A stretch of DNA of 64,000 nucleotides from NCBI RefSeq assembly GCF_031157275.1, contig NZ_JAVIFW010000010.1:124001-188000 (forward strand), written 5' to 3'. Both the position numbers and the translations under genes were made by a program. This document shows positions 46,570 to 54,505 of this stretch, piece by piece. The stretch comes from Streptomyces sp. LHD-70 (GTDB taxonomy: Bacteria > Actinomycetota > Actinomycetes > Streptomycetales > Streptomycetaceae). Every line of letters begins with the position of its first letter. Positions within the stretch are counted from its first letter, which is position 1. The notes beneath the pieces were generated by a model. That model saw only the letters and a list, made by a program, of their open reading frames with translations. It was not told the DNA's origin and did no database searches.

Positions 46570-47547
46570 ATGGCGTTGTTCGATCTGCCGCTCGACCAGC
46601 TGCGCACGTACCGCCCGGAGCACCCCGCGCCGGACGACTTCGACGAGTTCTGGCTGAAGACGCTGGCCGAGGCGCGCGAGCACGACCTGGCGGCACGGTT
46701 CGAGCCGGTCGAGGTGCCGCTCGCCGGGGTGCGGGTCCTCGACGTGACGTACGCGGGCTTCGGCGGCCACCCCGTGAAGGGCTGGCTGATCCTGCCCGCC
46801 GACGCCGAGGGGCCGCTGCCCGCGGTGGTCGAGTACATCGGGTACGGGGGCGGTCGCGGCCTGCCGCACATGCATCTGCTGTGGGCCACCGCTGGGTTCG
46901 CGCACTTCGTGATGGACACGCGCGGGCAGGGCAGCGGCGGCTGGGCGCAGGGCGACACCCCTGATCCGGTGGGGAGTTCACCCGCGTACCCCGGCTTCAT
47001 GACGCGCGGTGTCGAGGACCCGCACGCCTACTACTACCGGCGGGTGTTCACCGACGCCGTGCGCGCCGTCGAGGCCGCGCGCTCGCACCCGCTGGTGGAC
47101 GCCGCGCGCGTCGCCGTCGCCGGGGGCAGTCAGGGCGGCGGCATCTCGATCGCGGTGAGCGGACTCGTCCCCGACCTCGCGGCGGTCCTGCCGGACGTGC
47201 CGTTCCTCTGCGACTTCCCGCGCGCCGCGACCCTCACCGACAACGCGCCGTACAGCGAGATCGCCCTCTACCTCAAGTCCCGCAGGATCGGCGGGGACAC
47301 GGTCTTCCGCACGCTGTCCTACTTCGACGGCGTGCACTTCGCGGCCCGCGCGCAGGCCCCCGCGCTGTTCTCGGTCGCGCTGCGTGACCTGACCTGCCCG
47401 CCGTCGACGGTGTTCGGTGCGTTCAACGCGTACGCGGGCGAGGACAAGTCGATCGAGGTGTACGAGTTCAACGAGCACGAGGGCGGCGGACCCTACCAGC
47501 AGGCAGCCCAACTGCGCTGGCTCCCGCGGTACTTGACTGCTCCGTGA
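46570..47547 (+). CDS. CE7-family acetyl xylan esterase / cephalosporin C deacetylase
   Basis: A 325-residue alpha/beta hydrolase of the CE7 family. It starts MALFDLPLDQLRTYRPEHPAPDDFDEFW, with RGQGSGGW, the nucleophile serine in AGGSQGGG, the acid in RDLTCPPSTVFGAFNAY and the histidine in NEHEGGG. These enzymes remove acetyl groups from short xylo-oligosaccharides and some antibiotics; they are cytosolic, and no signal peptide is present here. The start at 46570 follows AGAGGAGA. It is not functionally linked to the preceding B12 importer. Confidence 0.88.
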   Translation: MALFDLPLDQLRTYRPEHPAPDDFDEFWLKTLAEAREHDLAARFEPVEVPLAGVRVLDVTYAGFGGHPVKGWLILPADAEGPLPAVVEYIGYGGGRGLPHMHLLWATAGFAHFVMDTRGQGSGGWAQGDTPDPVGSSPAYPGFMTRGVEDPHAYYYRRVFTDAVRAVEAARSHPLVDAARVAVAGGSQGGGISIAVSGLVPDLAAVLPDVPFLCDFPRAATLTDNAPYSEIALYLKSRRIGGDTVFRTLSYFDGVHFAARAQAPALFSVALRDLTCPPSTVFGAFNAYAGEDKSIEVYEFNEHEGGGPYQQAAQLRWLPRYLTAP

Positions 47548-47657
47548 GCCGACCTCTTGTCAGGCGCCGTCGGCGGCACCTACGTTGGCGGCGCTCGACA
47601 CTTCCGGGGGAACACGGACATGTCCCGCTACGAGAACGTGGCTTGAGGGGAACTCTC

Positions 47658-48758
47658 ATGGGCTTACGCGGCCGGCACCGCCGGTACAAGGCGAGCAGGA
47701 TCAACCGGGCCTCGCTCACCGTCACGGCCGGCGGGGCCGGAATGGCGCTCCCGCTCGTCGGCGGCACCGCGCACGCGGCCGACGCGGACACCTGGGACCA
47801 GGTGGCCGCCTGCGAATCCTCCAGCAACCGTGAGCAGCAGATCGCGGTCGCCGAGAAGGTCCTCGACGCGCAGGGGTCGGGCGCCTGGCTGAACTGTTCG
47901 GCCCGAGCGGGCCTGGCAGAGGGTGCTCAGGGTGTTCATAGTGCTCAGGACGCCCAGGTGAGCCAGGTCAAGGGCCGCGCCGCGGCCCGTCCGACCGTAC
48001 GCCCGGAGACCACTCCGCAGTCCAACGCGGGCAAGGCCGATCTCTACACCGTCGTACGCGGCGACAGCCTCTCCACGATCGCGGACGCCGAGGACGTCGA
48101 GGGCGGCTGGAAGGGCCTGTACGCGTCGAACCGCAAGGTCGTCGGCGCGGACCCGGACCTGATCGTGCCGGGCCAGCGGCTCGCGCTCCGCGGCGGCGGC
48201 ACGACGGTCGAGCGCACGCCGGACCGAGCGGAGCCCAAGCCGAAGCCCAAGCCCAAGCCCAAGCCACAACCGAAACCGAAGCCGAAGCCGGAACCGAAGC
48301 CGGAACCGAAGCCCGAGAAGCAGGCCGAGCGGGCGGCGTCCACGCCGAAGGGCGGCGGCCTCAGCGCACCGATCGCCGCGAGTCCCAGCACGCCCTACCG
48401 CGCCTCCGGCGGTTCCTGGGCCAGCGGCTACCACACGGGCGTCGACTTCGCCGTACCGACCGGCACGTCGGTGCGGGCCGTCGCCGGGGGCCGGGTCGTC
48501 TCGGCGGGCTGGGGCGGTGCGTACGGCTACGAGGTGGTGATCCGGCACGCCGACGGCCGCTACAGCCAGTACGCCCACCTCTCCGCCCTCACCGTACGGA
48601 CCGGCCAGGACGTCGGCCCGGGCCAGCGCATCGCCCGCTCCGGCTCCACCGGCAACTCCACGGGCCCCCACCTCCACTTCGAGATCCGCACGGGCCCCGG
48701 CTACGGCTCGGACGTGGACCCGCTGGCGTATCTGCGGGCGGGCGGGGTGCGGATCTGA
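47658..48758 (+). CDS. Secreted LysM-M23 peptidase with collapsed Rpf-like domain
   Basis: A 366-residue exported cell-wall protein. A signal peptide (to about AHAADA) is followed by an Rpf-like start, DTWDQVAACESS, which jumps directly to SNREQQIAVAEKVLDAQGSGAW, the usual end of that domain. The middle ~40 residues are missing. Next come a LysM (LYTVVRGDSLSTIAD, IVPGQRLAL), a Lys-Pro repeat linker (KPKPKPKPKPQPKPK), and a complete M23 domain with zinc ligands in YHTGVDF and GPHLHFE. M23 enzymes cut peptidoglycan cross-links. The start at 47658 follows GAGGGGAA. The lost region makes resuscitation/transglycosylase activity unlikely. Confidence 0.86.
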   Translation: MGLRGRHRRYKASRINRASLTVTAGGAGMALPLVGGTAHAADADTWDQVAACESSSNREQQIAVAEKVLDAQGSGAWLNCSARAGLAEGAQGVHSAQDAQVSQVKGRAAARPTVRPETTPQSNAGKADLYTVVRGDSLSTIADAEDVEGGWKGLYASNRKVVGADPDLIVPGQRLALRGGGTTVERTPDRAEPKPKPKPKPKPQPKPKPKPEPKPEPKPEKQAERAASTPKGGGLSAPIAASPSTPYRASGGSWASGYHTGVDFAVPTGTSVRAVAGGRVVSAGWGGAYGYEVVIRHADGRYSQYAHLSALTVRTGQDVGPGQRIARSGSTGNSTGPHLHFEIRTGPGYGSDVDPLAYLRAGGVRI

Positions 48759-48762
48759 GGAA

Positions 48763-48779
48763 CTGGGGCTCCGCCCCAG
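48763..48779. terminator. Short terminator-like hairpin
   Basis: CTGGGG and CCCCAG around a CTCCG loop, five bases after the M23 gene and between convergent genes. GGGGCTCCGCCCC hairpins are common Streptomyces gene-end structures. Confidence 0.55.
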
Positions 48780-48797
48780 ACCCCGCTCCTCCGGGGG

Positions 48798-49793
48798 TCA
48801 CGACCGCACGCGGTGCCAGAAGTGCCGGTCGCCCGCCCCGGGCGGCTGGTCCGGGATCTCCTCGAGGCGCCGCAGCTCCGCCGGGTCCAGGTCGCCCAGA
48901 CCGTCGAGGGCCGCCGGGTCGTCCGGCACCAGGGGCATACCCGGCGCGGGGGCGTGCGCCGTGCCCGTACGGTGGATGCGCTCCGTCGTCAGCATGACAA
49001 GCCCACCCGCCGCCACGGCACCGAAGAGCAGCGCACCGACCGCCCCCGCCGTGCCGTACCGGAACGACTCACCGAACAGGGTCAGGCCGACGGTCGCGGC
49101 GACCACCGGGTTCACCACCGTGACGACCGCGAGCGGGACCGCGAGGCCCGCGCCCCGGTACGCGGCCTGCGAGAGCAGCAGTCCGCCGGTCGCGAGGACC
49201 GCGATCACGAGCAGGCTCGACGCGCCCGTCAGGCCCGCGCCCGAGGTCAGGTCCACGGCGACCGTCTTCGTGAACACGGAGGCGATGCCGAACGAGATGC
49301 CCGAGGCCGTCGCGAGCAGGATGCTGCGCAGCACCGGGATGCGCGTCGCCGCCCGCGCCGCAGCCATCAGGGCCGCGACCGACGCGAACGTCACCAGGGC
49401 GAGCGACAGCCGCTCCGGCCCGGCCAGGGAGTCCGACCCGGCGTTCCCGGCGAGCGAGAGGAGCCCGGCGAGGCCCACGGTGGCGAGGACCGCACCGCGC
49501 CAGGCCGTCGGCCCGGCCCCGCGGCCGACGAACAGGGCCGCCATCGGCAGCGCGAACACGATGGTCAGGGCGCCGAGCGGCTGCACCAGGCTGAGCGGCC
49601 CGAACGCGAGCGCCGCCACGTGCAGGGCGGCGCCCAGGCCGTTCAGGCCGACGGCGATCCACCAGCCGGGCCGGCGCACCGGGGCATACGTATGGGTGTC
49701 GGTGACCGCCACGCGCTCCTGCACGATCGCCCCGCCCGCATAGGCGACGGCGGAGACGAGCGAGAGCAGCACTGCCAGTGCGAGGGCGCTCAT
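48798..49793 (-). CDS. EamA/DMT-family transporter
   Basis: A 331-residue membrane protein with about ten helices in two EamA repeats (AVLLSLVSAVAYAGGAIVQERVA, GPLSLVQPLGALTIVFALPMAAL, then SGISFGIASVFTKTVAVDL). A soluble C-terminal tail of about 50 residues follows (GLGDLDPAELRRLEEIPDQPPG). The start at 49793 has an ideal AAGGAGG. The family exports or imports small metabolites; cargo unknown. Confidence 0.82.
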   Translation of the reverse strand: MSALALAVLLSLVSAVAYAGGAIVQERVAVTDTHTYAPVRRPGWWIAVGLNGLGAALHVAALAFGPLSLVQPLGALTIVFALPMAALFVGRGAGPTAWRGAVLATVGLAGLLSLAGNAGSDSLAGPERLSLALVTFASVAALMAAARAATRIPVLRSILLATASGISFGIASVFTKTVAVDLTSGAGLTGASSLLVIAVLATGGLLLSQAAYRGAGLAVPLAVVTVVNPVVAATVGLTLFGESFRYGTAGAVGALLFGAVAAGGLVMLTTERIHRTGTAHAPAPGMPLVPDDPAALDGLGDLDPAELRRLEEIPDQPPGAGDRHFWHRVRS

Positions 49794-50007
49794 CGGCGCC
49801 TCCTTGCCAGATCCTGCGGCTCGTGCGGTGAACGGTCGCCTTCCATAACGTCCACGATGACGCGGGCATTCCGCTACGTCGTCGTCCCTGAGCAGGCATT
49901 CCCTCGTACTGCCGATGGAGTACACCCCTCGCCGCGTCCAACCGGGGGTGGTGATCCTTGGCCAGACCCCTGACCGTGCCCTTGCCGGGGCCCGTCATCA
50001 TGGGGCC

Positions 50008-50703
50008 GTGGATCTTCGACTGCTCAGCTCCGTCGGCGGCTTCTTCGCCCTGCGTACGGGACGTCCGGAGGCTGCCGTTCCGCTGGCCCGGGTGTACGGG
50101 GAGGAGGCAGGCGCCCCGGACTCTCTCGCCTTCCGTGTCGACAAAGTGACCGCGCGGCTGGGGGCGCCGGAAGCGCGGATCGGCGTGTCCGTGGCCCAGT
50201 TGGGGCTCGCCGCGCGCCTCTGGTCCGTGAGCCTCGGGGCCGCCGCGCTGTACGGCCGGGCCCTGGACCTCGACCCGGCGCGGCTGTGCTGGGACCCGGA
50301 CGGTACGAGCCCGGACGACCTGTGGCTGGACGAGGTGCGCACGCTGCCGCTCGACGCGCTCGCCGGGAGCGTCGTCGACGGGCACCTTGCCCCGCTGGGC
50401 GCGGCGCTGCGCCGTCGGCACCGGATCGCGGGGCCGCTGCTGTGGGGCAATGCGGGTTCCGCGCTGGCCGGGGCGGTTCGCGAGCTGCACACGTGGGCGC
50501 TGCGTGAGGGCCGCCCCGAGGTCGCTGGGCGCGCCCTCGACTTGGGCCTGGTTCTGTTCCGCCGCCCGGAGCTCTCCGGCACGGGCACCCTCGACGTGGG
50601 CGCGGTGCCCCCGCGCTTCCGGCGCCGCAGCTGCTGCCTCTACTACCGCTGCCCGGGCGGGGGCCTGTGCGGCGACTGCTGCTTCGACCGCCCGCCGCGC
50701 TGA
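50008..50703 (+). CDS. FhuF-like [2Fe-2S] protein
   Basis: A 231-residue cytosolic protein ending in the FhuF cluster pattern CCLYYRCPGGGLCGDCCF, whose CC-x10-C-x2-C cysteines bind a [2Fe-2S] centre. FhuF proteins reduce iron from ferric siderophores. The N-terminal part resembles FhuF in layout (ARIGVSVAQLGLAARLWSVSLGAAAL). The chosen start is the GTG at 50008; no ribosome site is visible, so it may be leaderless. No siderophore genes are adjacent. Confidence 0.78.
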   Translation: MDLRLLSSVGGFFALRTGRPEAAVPLARVYGEEAGAPDSLAFRVDKVTARLGAPEARIGVSVAQLGLAARLWSVSLGAAALYGRALDLDPARLCWDPDGTSPDDLWLDEVRTLPLDALAGSVVDGHLAPLGAALRRRHRIAGPLLWGNAGSALAGAVRELHTWALREGRPEVAGRALDLGLVLFRRPELSGTGTLDVGAVPPRFRRRSCCLYYRCPGGGLCGDCCFDRPPR

Positions 50704-50745
50704 TTTCTCCCCTCCCCGCCCCTTCCCGAAAGCTTGCAGCAGCTT

Positions 50746-50762
50746 CGGGGGCTCCGCCCCCG
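50746..50762. terminator. Terminator-like hairpin between convergent genes
   Basis: CGGGGG and CCCCCG enclose a CTCCG loop, the recurrent Streptomyces GGGGGCTCCGCCCCC type. It lies between the FhuF-like gene and the sugar permease gene. Confidence 0.6.
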
Positions 50763-50870
50763 GACCCCGGGCTTCGTCGTTCGTCTGCGGCGCCGTCGTG
50801 GCTGGTCGCGCAGTTCCCCGCGCCCCTTAAAAGACCCGCCCCTCCGGGGCAAAAATCAGCCCGGCGCCCC

Positions 50871-51893
50871 CTACACCATCCGCCGCCTCCGCCCCAACCA
50901 CGTCTGCGCGATCACCACAACCGCCAGAAACGCCCCACTCACCACCTGCTGGTAAGCAGAATCCAGCGAACCGATCTGGTTGATGACGTTCTGGATCACC
51001 TTCAGAAGCAGCACCCCGACCAGCGAGCCGCTGATGAAGCCGAAGCCGCCCGAGAGCAGCGTCCCGCCGATCACCACGGCCGCGATCGCCTCCAGCTCCA
51101 TGCCGCTGCCGAGGATCGTCACGCCCGACACCAGCCAGGCCGCGTTCAGCGCACCGGCGAAGCCCGCGCACAGCCCCGACAGCGTGTAGACGGCGACCTT
51201 CGTACGGGCCACGGGCGCCCCCATCAGCGCCGCCGCGTCCTCGTTGCCGCCCACCGCGTACACGTACTGCCCGAAGCGCGTGCGGCGCAGCACAAGGGCG
51301 CCCGCGACGAACAGCAGGGCCGTGATCCACACCGGCAGGCCGACACCGAGCAGCTTCTCCTGGCCGAGGCGGGCGAAGAACGCGGACTCGTCGACGAGAT
51401 ACGTGGTGGAGCCCTCGTCGGTGACCGCGAGCAGGACACCGCGCGCGAGCAGCATCGCCGCGAGCGTGACGATGAACGGGGCGAGCCGGGTCCGCGCGAT
51501 CAGCAGCCCGTTGACCAGGCCGATCAACCCGCACACCGCGAGCGGCAGGGCGAGCGCGACGAGCGTGCCGTACTGCGAACCCCAGGCCGCGAGCACCCCG
51601 CCGAGCGCGAACAGGGAGCCCACCGACAGGTCGATGCCGCCGGTGACGATGACGAAGGTCATGCCGAGCGCGACCACGGCGAGGAACGCCGAGGACACCG
51701 CCATGTTCTCCAGGTTGTCGCCGGTCAGGAACGAGTCGAAGCCGACGCTCGCTACCGCGGAGAGCACCAACAGGGCGACGAGCGCGCCGTGTTGCTGGGC
51801 GAGGGCGGTGAGCCGTTCGCCGCGGCTCGCGCCCAGGGGTTCGTCGGAGGCCAGGGGCCCGGCCACGGCGGCCTCCGTACGGGTGGCGGTCAT
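50871..51893 (-). CDS. Sugar ABC transporter permease, RbsC type
   Basis: A 340-residue permease of the ribose/galactofuranose class with about nine helices. Typical motifs: GMTFVIVTGGIDLSVGSLFALGGVLAA, GLINGLLI-like GLVNGLLIARTRLAPFIVTLAAMLLARG, and QYVYAVGGNEDAAALMGAPVARTK. The start at 51893 follows GGGGGAAGCG. It should be the last gene of a sugar ABC operon, but the binding protein, ATPase and partner permease are absent: only the last codons of one upstream gene remain at 51925-51960. It may be an orphan. Confidence 0.85.
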   Translation of the reverse strand: MTATRTEAAVAGPLASDEPLGASRGERLTALAQQHGALVALLVLSAVASVGFDSFLTGDNLENMAVSSAFLAVVALGMTFVIVTGGIDLSVGSLFALGGVLAAWGSQYGTLVALALPLAVCGLIGLVNGLLIARTRLAPFIVTLAAMLLARGVLLAVTDEGSTTYLVDESAFFARLGQEKLLGVGLPVWITALLFVAGALVLRRTRFGQYVYAVGGNEDAAALMGAPVARTKVAVYTLSGLCAGFAGALNAAWLVSGVTILGSGMELEAIAAVVIGGTLLSGGFGFISGSLVGVLLLKVIQNVINQIGSLDSAYQQVVSGAFLAVVVIAQTWLGRRRRMV

Positions 51894-51928
51894 CGCTTCC
51901 CCCGATCCAGCGAGTCAACGCGATTCAT
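51890..51928 (-). CDS. 12-codon mini-ORF bridging two ATGA overlaps
   Basis: Encodes MNRVDSLDRGKR. Its ATG overlaps the stop of the truncated upstream gene, and its stop overlaps the permease ATG, both as ATGA. The sequence GGGGGAAGCGATGA occurs at both junctions, so it looks like a duplicated intergenic joint, and its C-terminus (RGKR) matches that of the upstream remnant (ARERGKR). It may only relay translating ribosomes. Confidence 0.35.
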   Translation of the reverse strand: MNRVDSLDRGKR

Positions 51929-51957
51929 CGCTTCCCCCGTTCCCGCGCCGCGTAGAA

Positions 51958-52371
51958 GGACTCAACTGCTGCGGCGCCGTCGACGGCGGCAACGGCGACA
52001 TCGCCGACGCGCACGGCTACCCGAGCCCGCAACTGCCCGAGCCCGACGGGAAGCGTGCCCTGGTCAGCGGCGAGTACGGCGGCCTCGGCCTCGCGGTCCC
52101 CGGCCACGCCTGGCCCGTACGCCACACGTATGTGGGCGTCGAACGCGACAAGTACACCGACGCATATCTGGAGCTCCTCTCCCAGGTCCGCGACCTCGCC
52201 TGCAAGGGCAGCAACGGGGCGGTCTACACGCAGATCACGGACGTGGAAGGGGAGTTGAACGGACTCCTCACCTACGACAGGAAGGTGATGAAACCCGATG
52301 TGGCGGCGCTCAAGGCGGCCCACGAGAAGCTGATCGCGGAGGCGGCGGACCCGGCGTCGATGCGCTGCTGA
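51958..52371 (+). pseudogene. 3' fragment of a GH2-family glycosidase gene
   Basis: About 137 codons in one frame: GLNCCGAVDGGNGDIADAHGYPSP, ALVSGEYGGLGL, VYTQITDVEGELNGLLTYDRKVMKPD, to a TGA at 52371. This matches only the C-terminal end of family GH2 beta-galactosidase/beta-mannosidase-like proteins. The several hundred upstream codons and the start are missing. Sequence immediately upstream is instead the end of an oppositely oriented ABC gene. It is best read as a deletion remnant. Confidence 0.75.
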
Positions 52372-52395
52372 CACCTGGGAAGGAACCGCACATGG

Positions 52396-52435
52396 TTCGG
52401 GCCCGCACCCCCTCGCCCAGGGGTGCGGGCCCGAA
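52396..52435. terminator. Bidirectional terminator, perfect 16-bp stem
   Basis: TTCGGGCCCGCACCCC at 52396-52411 and its exact complement at 52420-52435, with an 8-base loop. It lies between the GH2 fragment and the convergent SH3-domain gene. Confidence 0.8.
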
Positions 52436-52449
52436 GTTCCTTGCGGACC

Positions 52450-52788
52450 TCAGCAGTTGTCGAGGTACGCGGTGTGGATCCAGACACCGGTGTGGCCGCC
52501 GTGCAGGTTGCCGTGCACCCAGACGCCCTGGACGCCGATCGCGTCCATCTTCTGGCCCCGGTTCACCTGGCCGAGCACCGGGTACTCAGGACCGGGCCCG
52601 CCACGGAAGTTGACGCCGTTGTCGTTGACGGTGCAGACGCGCGCCTGGGCCTCCTGCGCGGCCGCGGGCACGGCCTTCGCCCCAGGAGCGGACGCCTGCG
52701 CGGACCCGGTGGTGGCGGCCACGGCCCCGACGGTGGCGGCGGCGACGGCAAACCCGGCAAGAGCCTTCTTGACCCCGTTGATACGCAT
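52450..52788 (-). CDS. Small secreted SH3-like protein
   Basis: A 112-residue protein with a signal peptide (MRINGVKKALAGFAVAAATVGAV to about AQASA). One bacterial SH3-like domain follows (CTVNDNGVNFRGGPGPEYPVLGQVNRGQKMDAIGVQGVWVHGNLHGG). Two cysteines (CTVN and the final C) may form a disulfide. The start at 52788 has AAGGAA nearby. Such proteins often bind cell-wall peptides; no catalytic domain is present. Confidence 0.83.
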   Translation of the reverse strand: MRINGVKKALAGFAVAAATVGAVAATTGSAQASAPGAKAVPAAAQEAQARVCTVNDNGVNFRGGPGPEYPVLGQVNRGQKMDAIGVQGVWVHGNLHGGHTGVWIHTAYLDNC

Positions 52789-52932
52789 GATGATGTTCCT
52801 TCCCCGTACTGGATGGTCCCCGTACGACGAGTCCCCGTACTGCCTCTCGGCGGTCTGCCGGGGCCCGTCGTCCTTACGTGTTCCACGATGGGGGGTGGGG
52901 CGGGGGAGGGGTACCTGACGGATGTCAGGGCC

Positions 52933-54492
52933 TCACTCGGCGTACGCCGCCAGGTACTTCCTCACCCGCCCGACATGCCCCCGAGTCCGCTCAGGCACCC
53001 CGCCCTCCGCCCGGACGACCTTGCCGCTCGTGCGGTACGCGGCTGCCATCAAGGACTGGATGTCCGCCGTCATCCCGTGCTCGCGGAACGTGCCGGCGAG
53101 GTAGCAGAGGTACGAGCCCAACGTCGCGATCGCGTCCGGCGGGTTCATGTAGTCGGTGCGGCCGTCCCCGTCGCCGTCCTTCGCCCAGGCGCGGAACACC
53201 TCGGGCGTCCACATCGCCACCCCGTGCTCCGGCACCTCGATACCGTCCTTGCCGCGCCGTACGCGGTGCGCGTCGACGTCGAAGTCGCTCTCCGCCTTGA
53301 GGATCGCCGCGATCAGGGCGGGCGTGACCGCCTCGTCGGCGCAGCGCATCGCCGTGTTCGTGATGTGGGGCCGCAGGGCGCGCGGCACGTCGGCGCGGTC
53401 GGAGAGGCTCTGCGCGGAGACCGGCGGCTGCCGCGAACGCCCGTCCGTGGGAGCGGAGTTGTCGGTTTGCTCGGTCAGCGGGAGGAGTCCGGAGCCCGTG
53501 GCCGCCGCCAGTACCGTCGCGGCCGCGGCGAGCAGCACAGCCATCTGCCGACCCCGCCGACCTCGGACGCGGCGCCCCGAACGACGCCCAGGCCCCGCCA
53601 ACTCCCGCACACGCGAAGCCAGTTGCGCGCTGTCCATCCGGGACCGCGAGCCATGGTCCGGTCGCAGGCACGCGGCGATCAGCTCCCGCCAGGCCTGCGG
53701 CACCGACTCGTCGAGCCGGAGCGGGGCGCCGCCGCGCGCGTACGCCTGCGCGGCCAGCGCGCGGGCGCGGGCCGTCGAGCCCGGGAAGGGGTGCAGCCCA
53801 CCGCTCAGCACCTGGTGCGCCACCACTCCGAACGCCCAGATGTCCGCCGAGGGCCGCACCTTCGTGCCCTGCGCGCCCGTCCGCTCCGACCACCACTCGG
53901 GCGGTACGTGATCGAGCGTGCCGAGCGGCGGTACGTACGCGTGCGTGCCGTCCAGCTCCGCGGTCAGCCCGAAGTCCGCAAGCCACACCGAACCGTCGTA
54001 CGCGAGCAGCACGTTGGCCGGTTTCAGGTCGCCGTGCACCCAGCCGCGCCCGTGCAGATGGGCAAGCCCCGCCGCCACGCCCTCCAGGATCCGCTCCGCC
54101 GACGGCAGCGGCCCCGGCCCGCCGGGCTCTGCGGTGAGGAGTTCCTGGAGATTGTGCTCGGCGCGATCCATGACCAGGGCCGTCAGGCCGTCGAGCTCGG
54201 GCCGGTCCCGATCGCGTACGGTGTGCGCCGCGTGCGTGCGGACCAGGTTCGGATGGTCCGCCTCCAGGCTGAACCGCACCTCGCGCGCGACCAGCTCCTC
54301 CATGCCGCCGCGCTGACCCGGCGTCAGCAGGTCGGTCCGGAGGAACTTCACGGCCGCGCGCGTACCGTCCGCACCGTGCTCGGCCGCGTACACGCTGCCC
54401 CAACTCCCCGACCCGATCGGCCCGTTGATGCGCCAGGGCCCCACGCGGTACCCGTCCGGAACGTCGATCGGGGGAGTGCTGCCGAGTCCCAT
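52933..54492 (-). CDS. Serine/threonine kinase fused to an extracellular lytic transglycosylase-like domain
   Basis: A 519-residue membrane receptor kinase. Residues about 20-290 are a Hanks-type kinase: GSGSWGSVY loop, lysine in AAVKFL, catalytic loop HGDLKPANVLL, DFG in LADFGLTAEL, and PPEWW. One membrane helix follows at about 315-340 (RQMAVLLAAAATVLAAATG). The outer C-terminus (about 375-515) resembles an SLT/MltB-like lytic transglycosylase: VTPALIAAILKAESDFDVDAH with a candidate catalytic glutamate, then GVAMWTPEVFRAWAKDGDGDGRTD and PPDAIATLGSYLCYLAGTF. It may sense or cut peptidoglycan. Its FHA partner gene is 13 bases upstream. Confidence 0.87.
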   Translation of the reverse strand: MGLGSTPPIDVPDGYRVGPWRINGPIGSGSWGSVYAAEHGADGTRAAVKFLRTDLLTPGQRGGMEELVAREVRFSLEADHPNLVRTHAAHTVRDRDRPELDGLTALVMDRAEHNLQELLTAEPGGPGPLPSAERILEGVAAGLAHLHGRGWVHGDLKPANVLLAYDGSVWLADFGLTAELDGTHAYVPPLGTLDHVPPEWWSERTGAQGTKVRPSADIWAFGVVAHQVLSGGLHPFPGSTARARALAAQAYARGGAPLRLDESVPQAWRELIAACLRPDHGSRSRMDSAQLASRVRELAGPGRRSGRRVRGRRGRQMAVLLAAAATVLAAATGSGLLPLTEQTDNSAPTDGRSRQPPVSAQSLSDRADVPRALRPHITNTAMRCADEAVTPALIAAILKAESDFDVDAHRVRRGKDGIEVPEHGVAMWTPEVFRAWAKDGDGDGRTDYMNPPDAIATLGSYLCYLAGTFREHGMTADIQSLMAAAYRTSGKVVRAEGGVPERTRGHVGRVRKYLAAYAE

Positions 54493-54505
54493 GCGCCGCG
54501 TGGCC

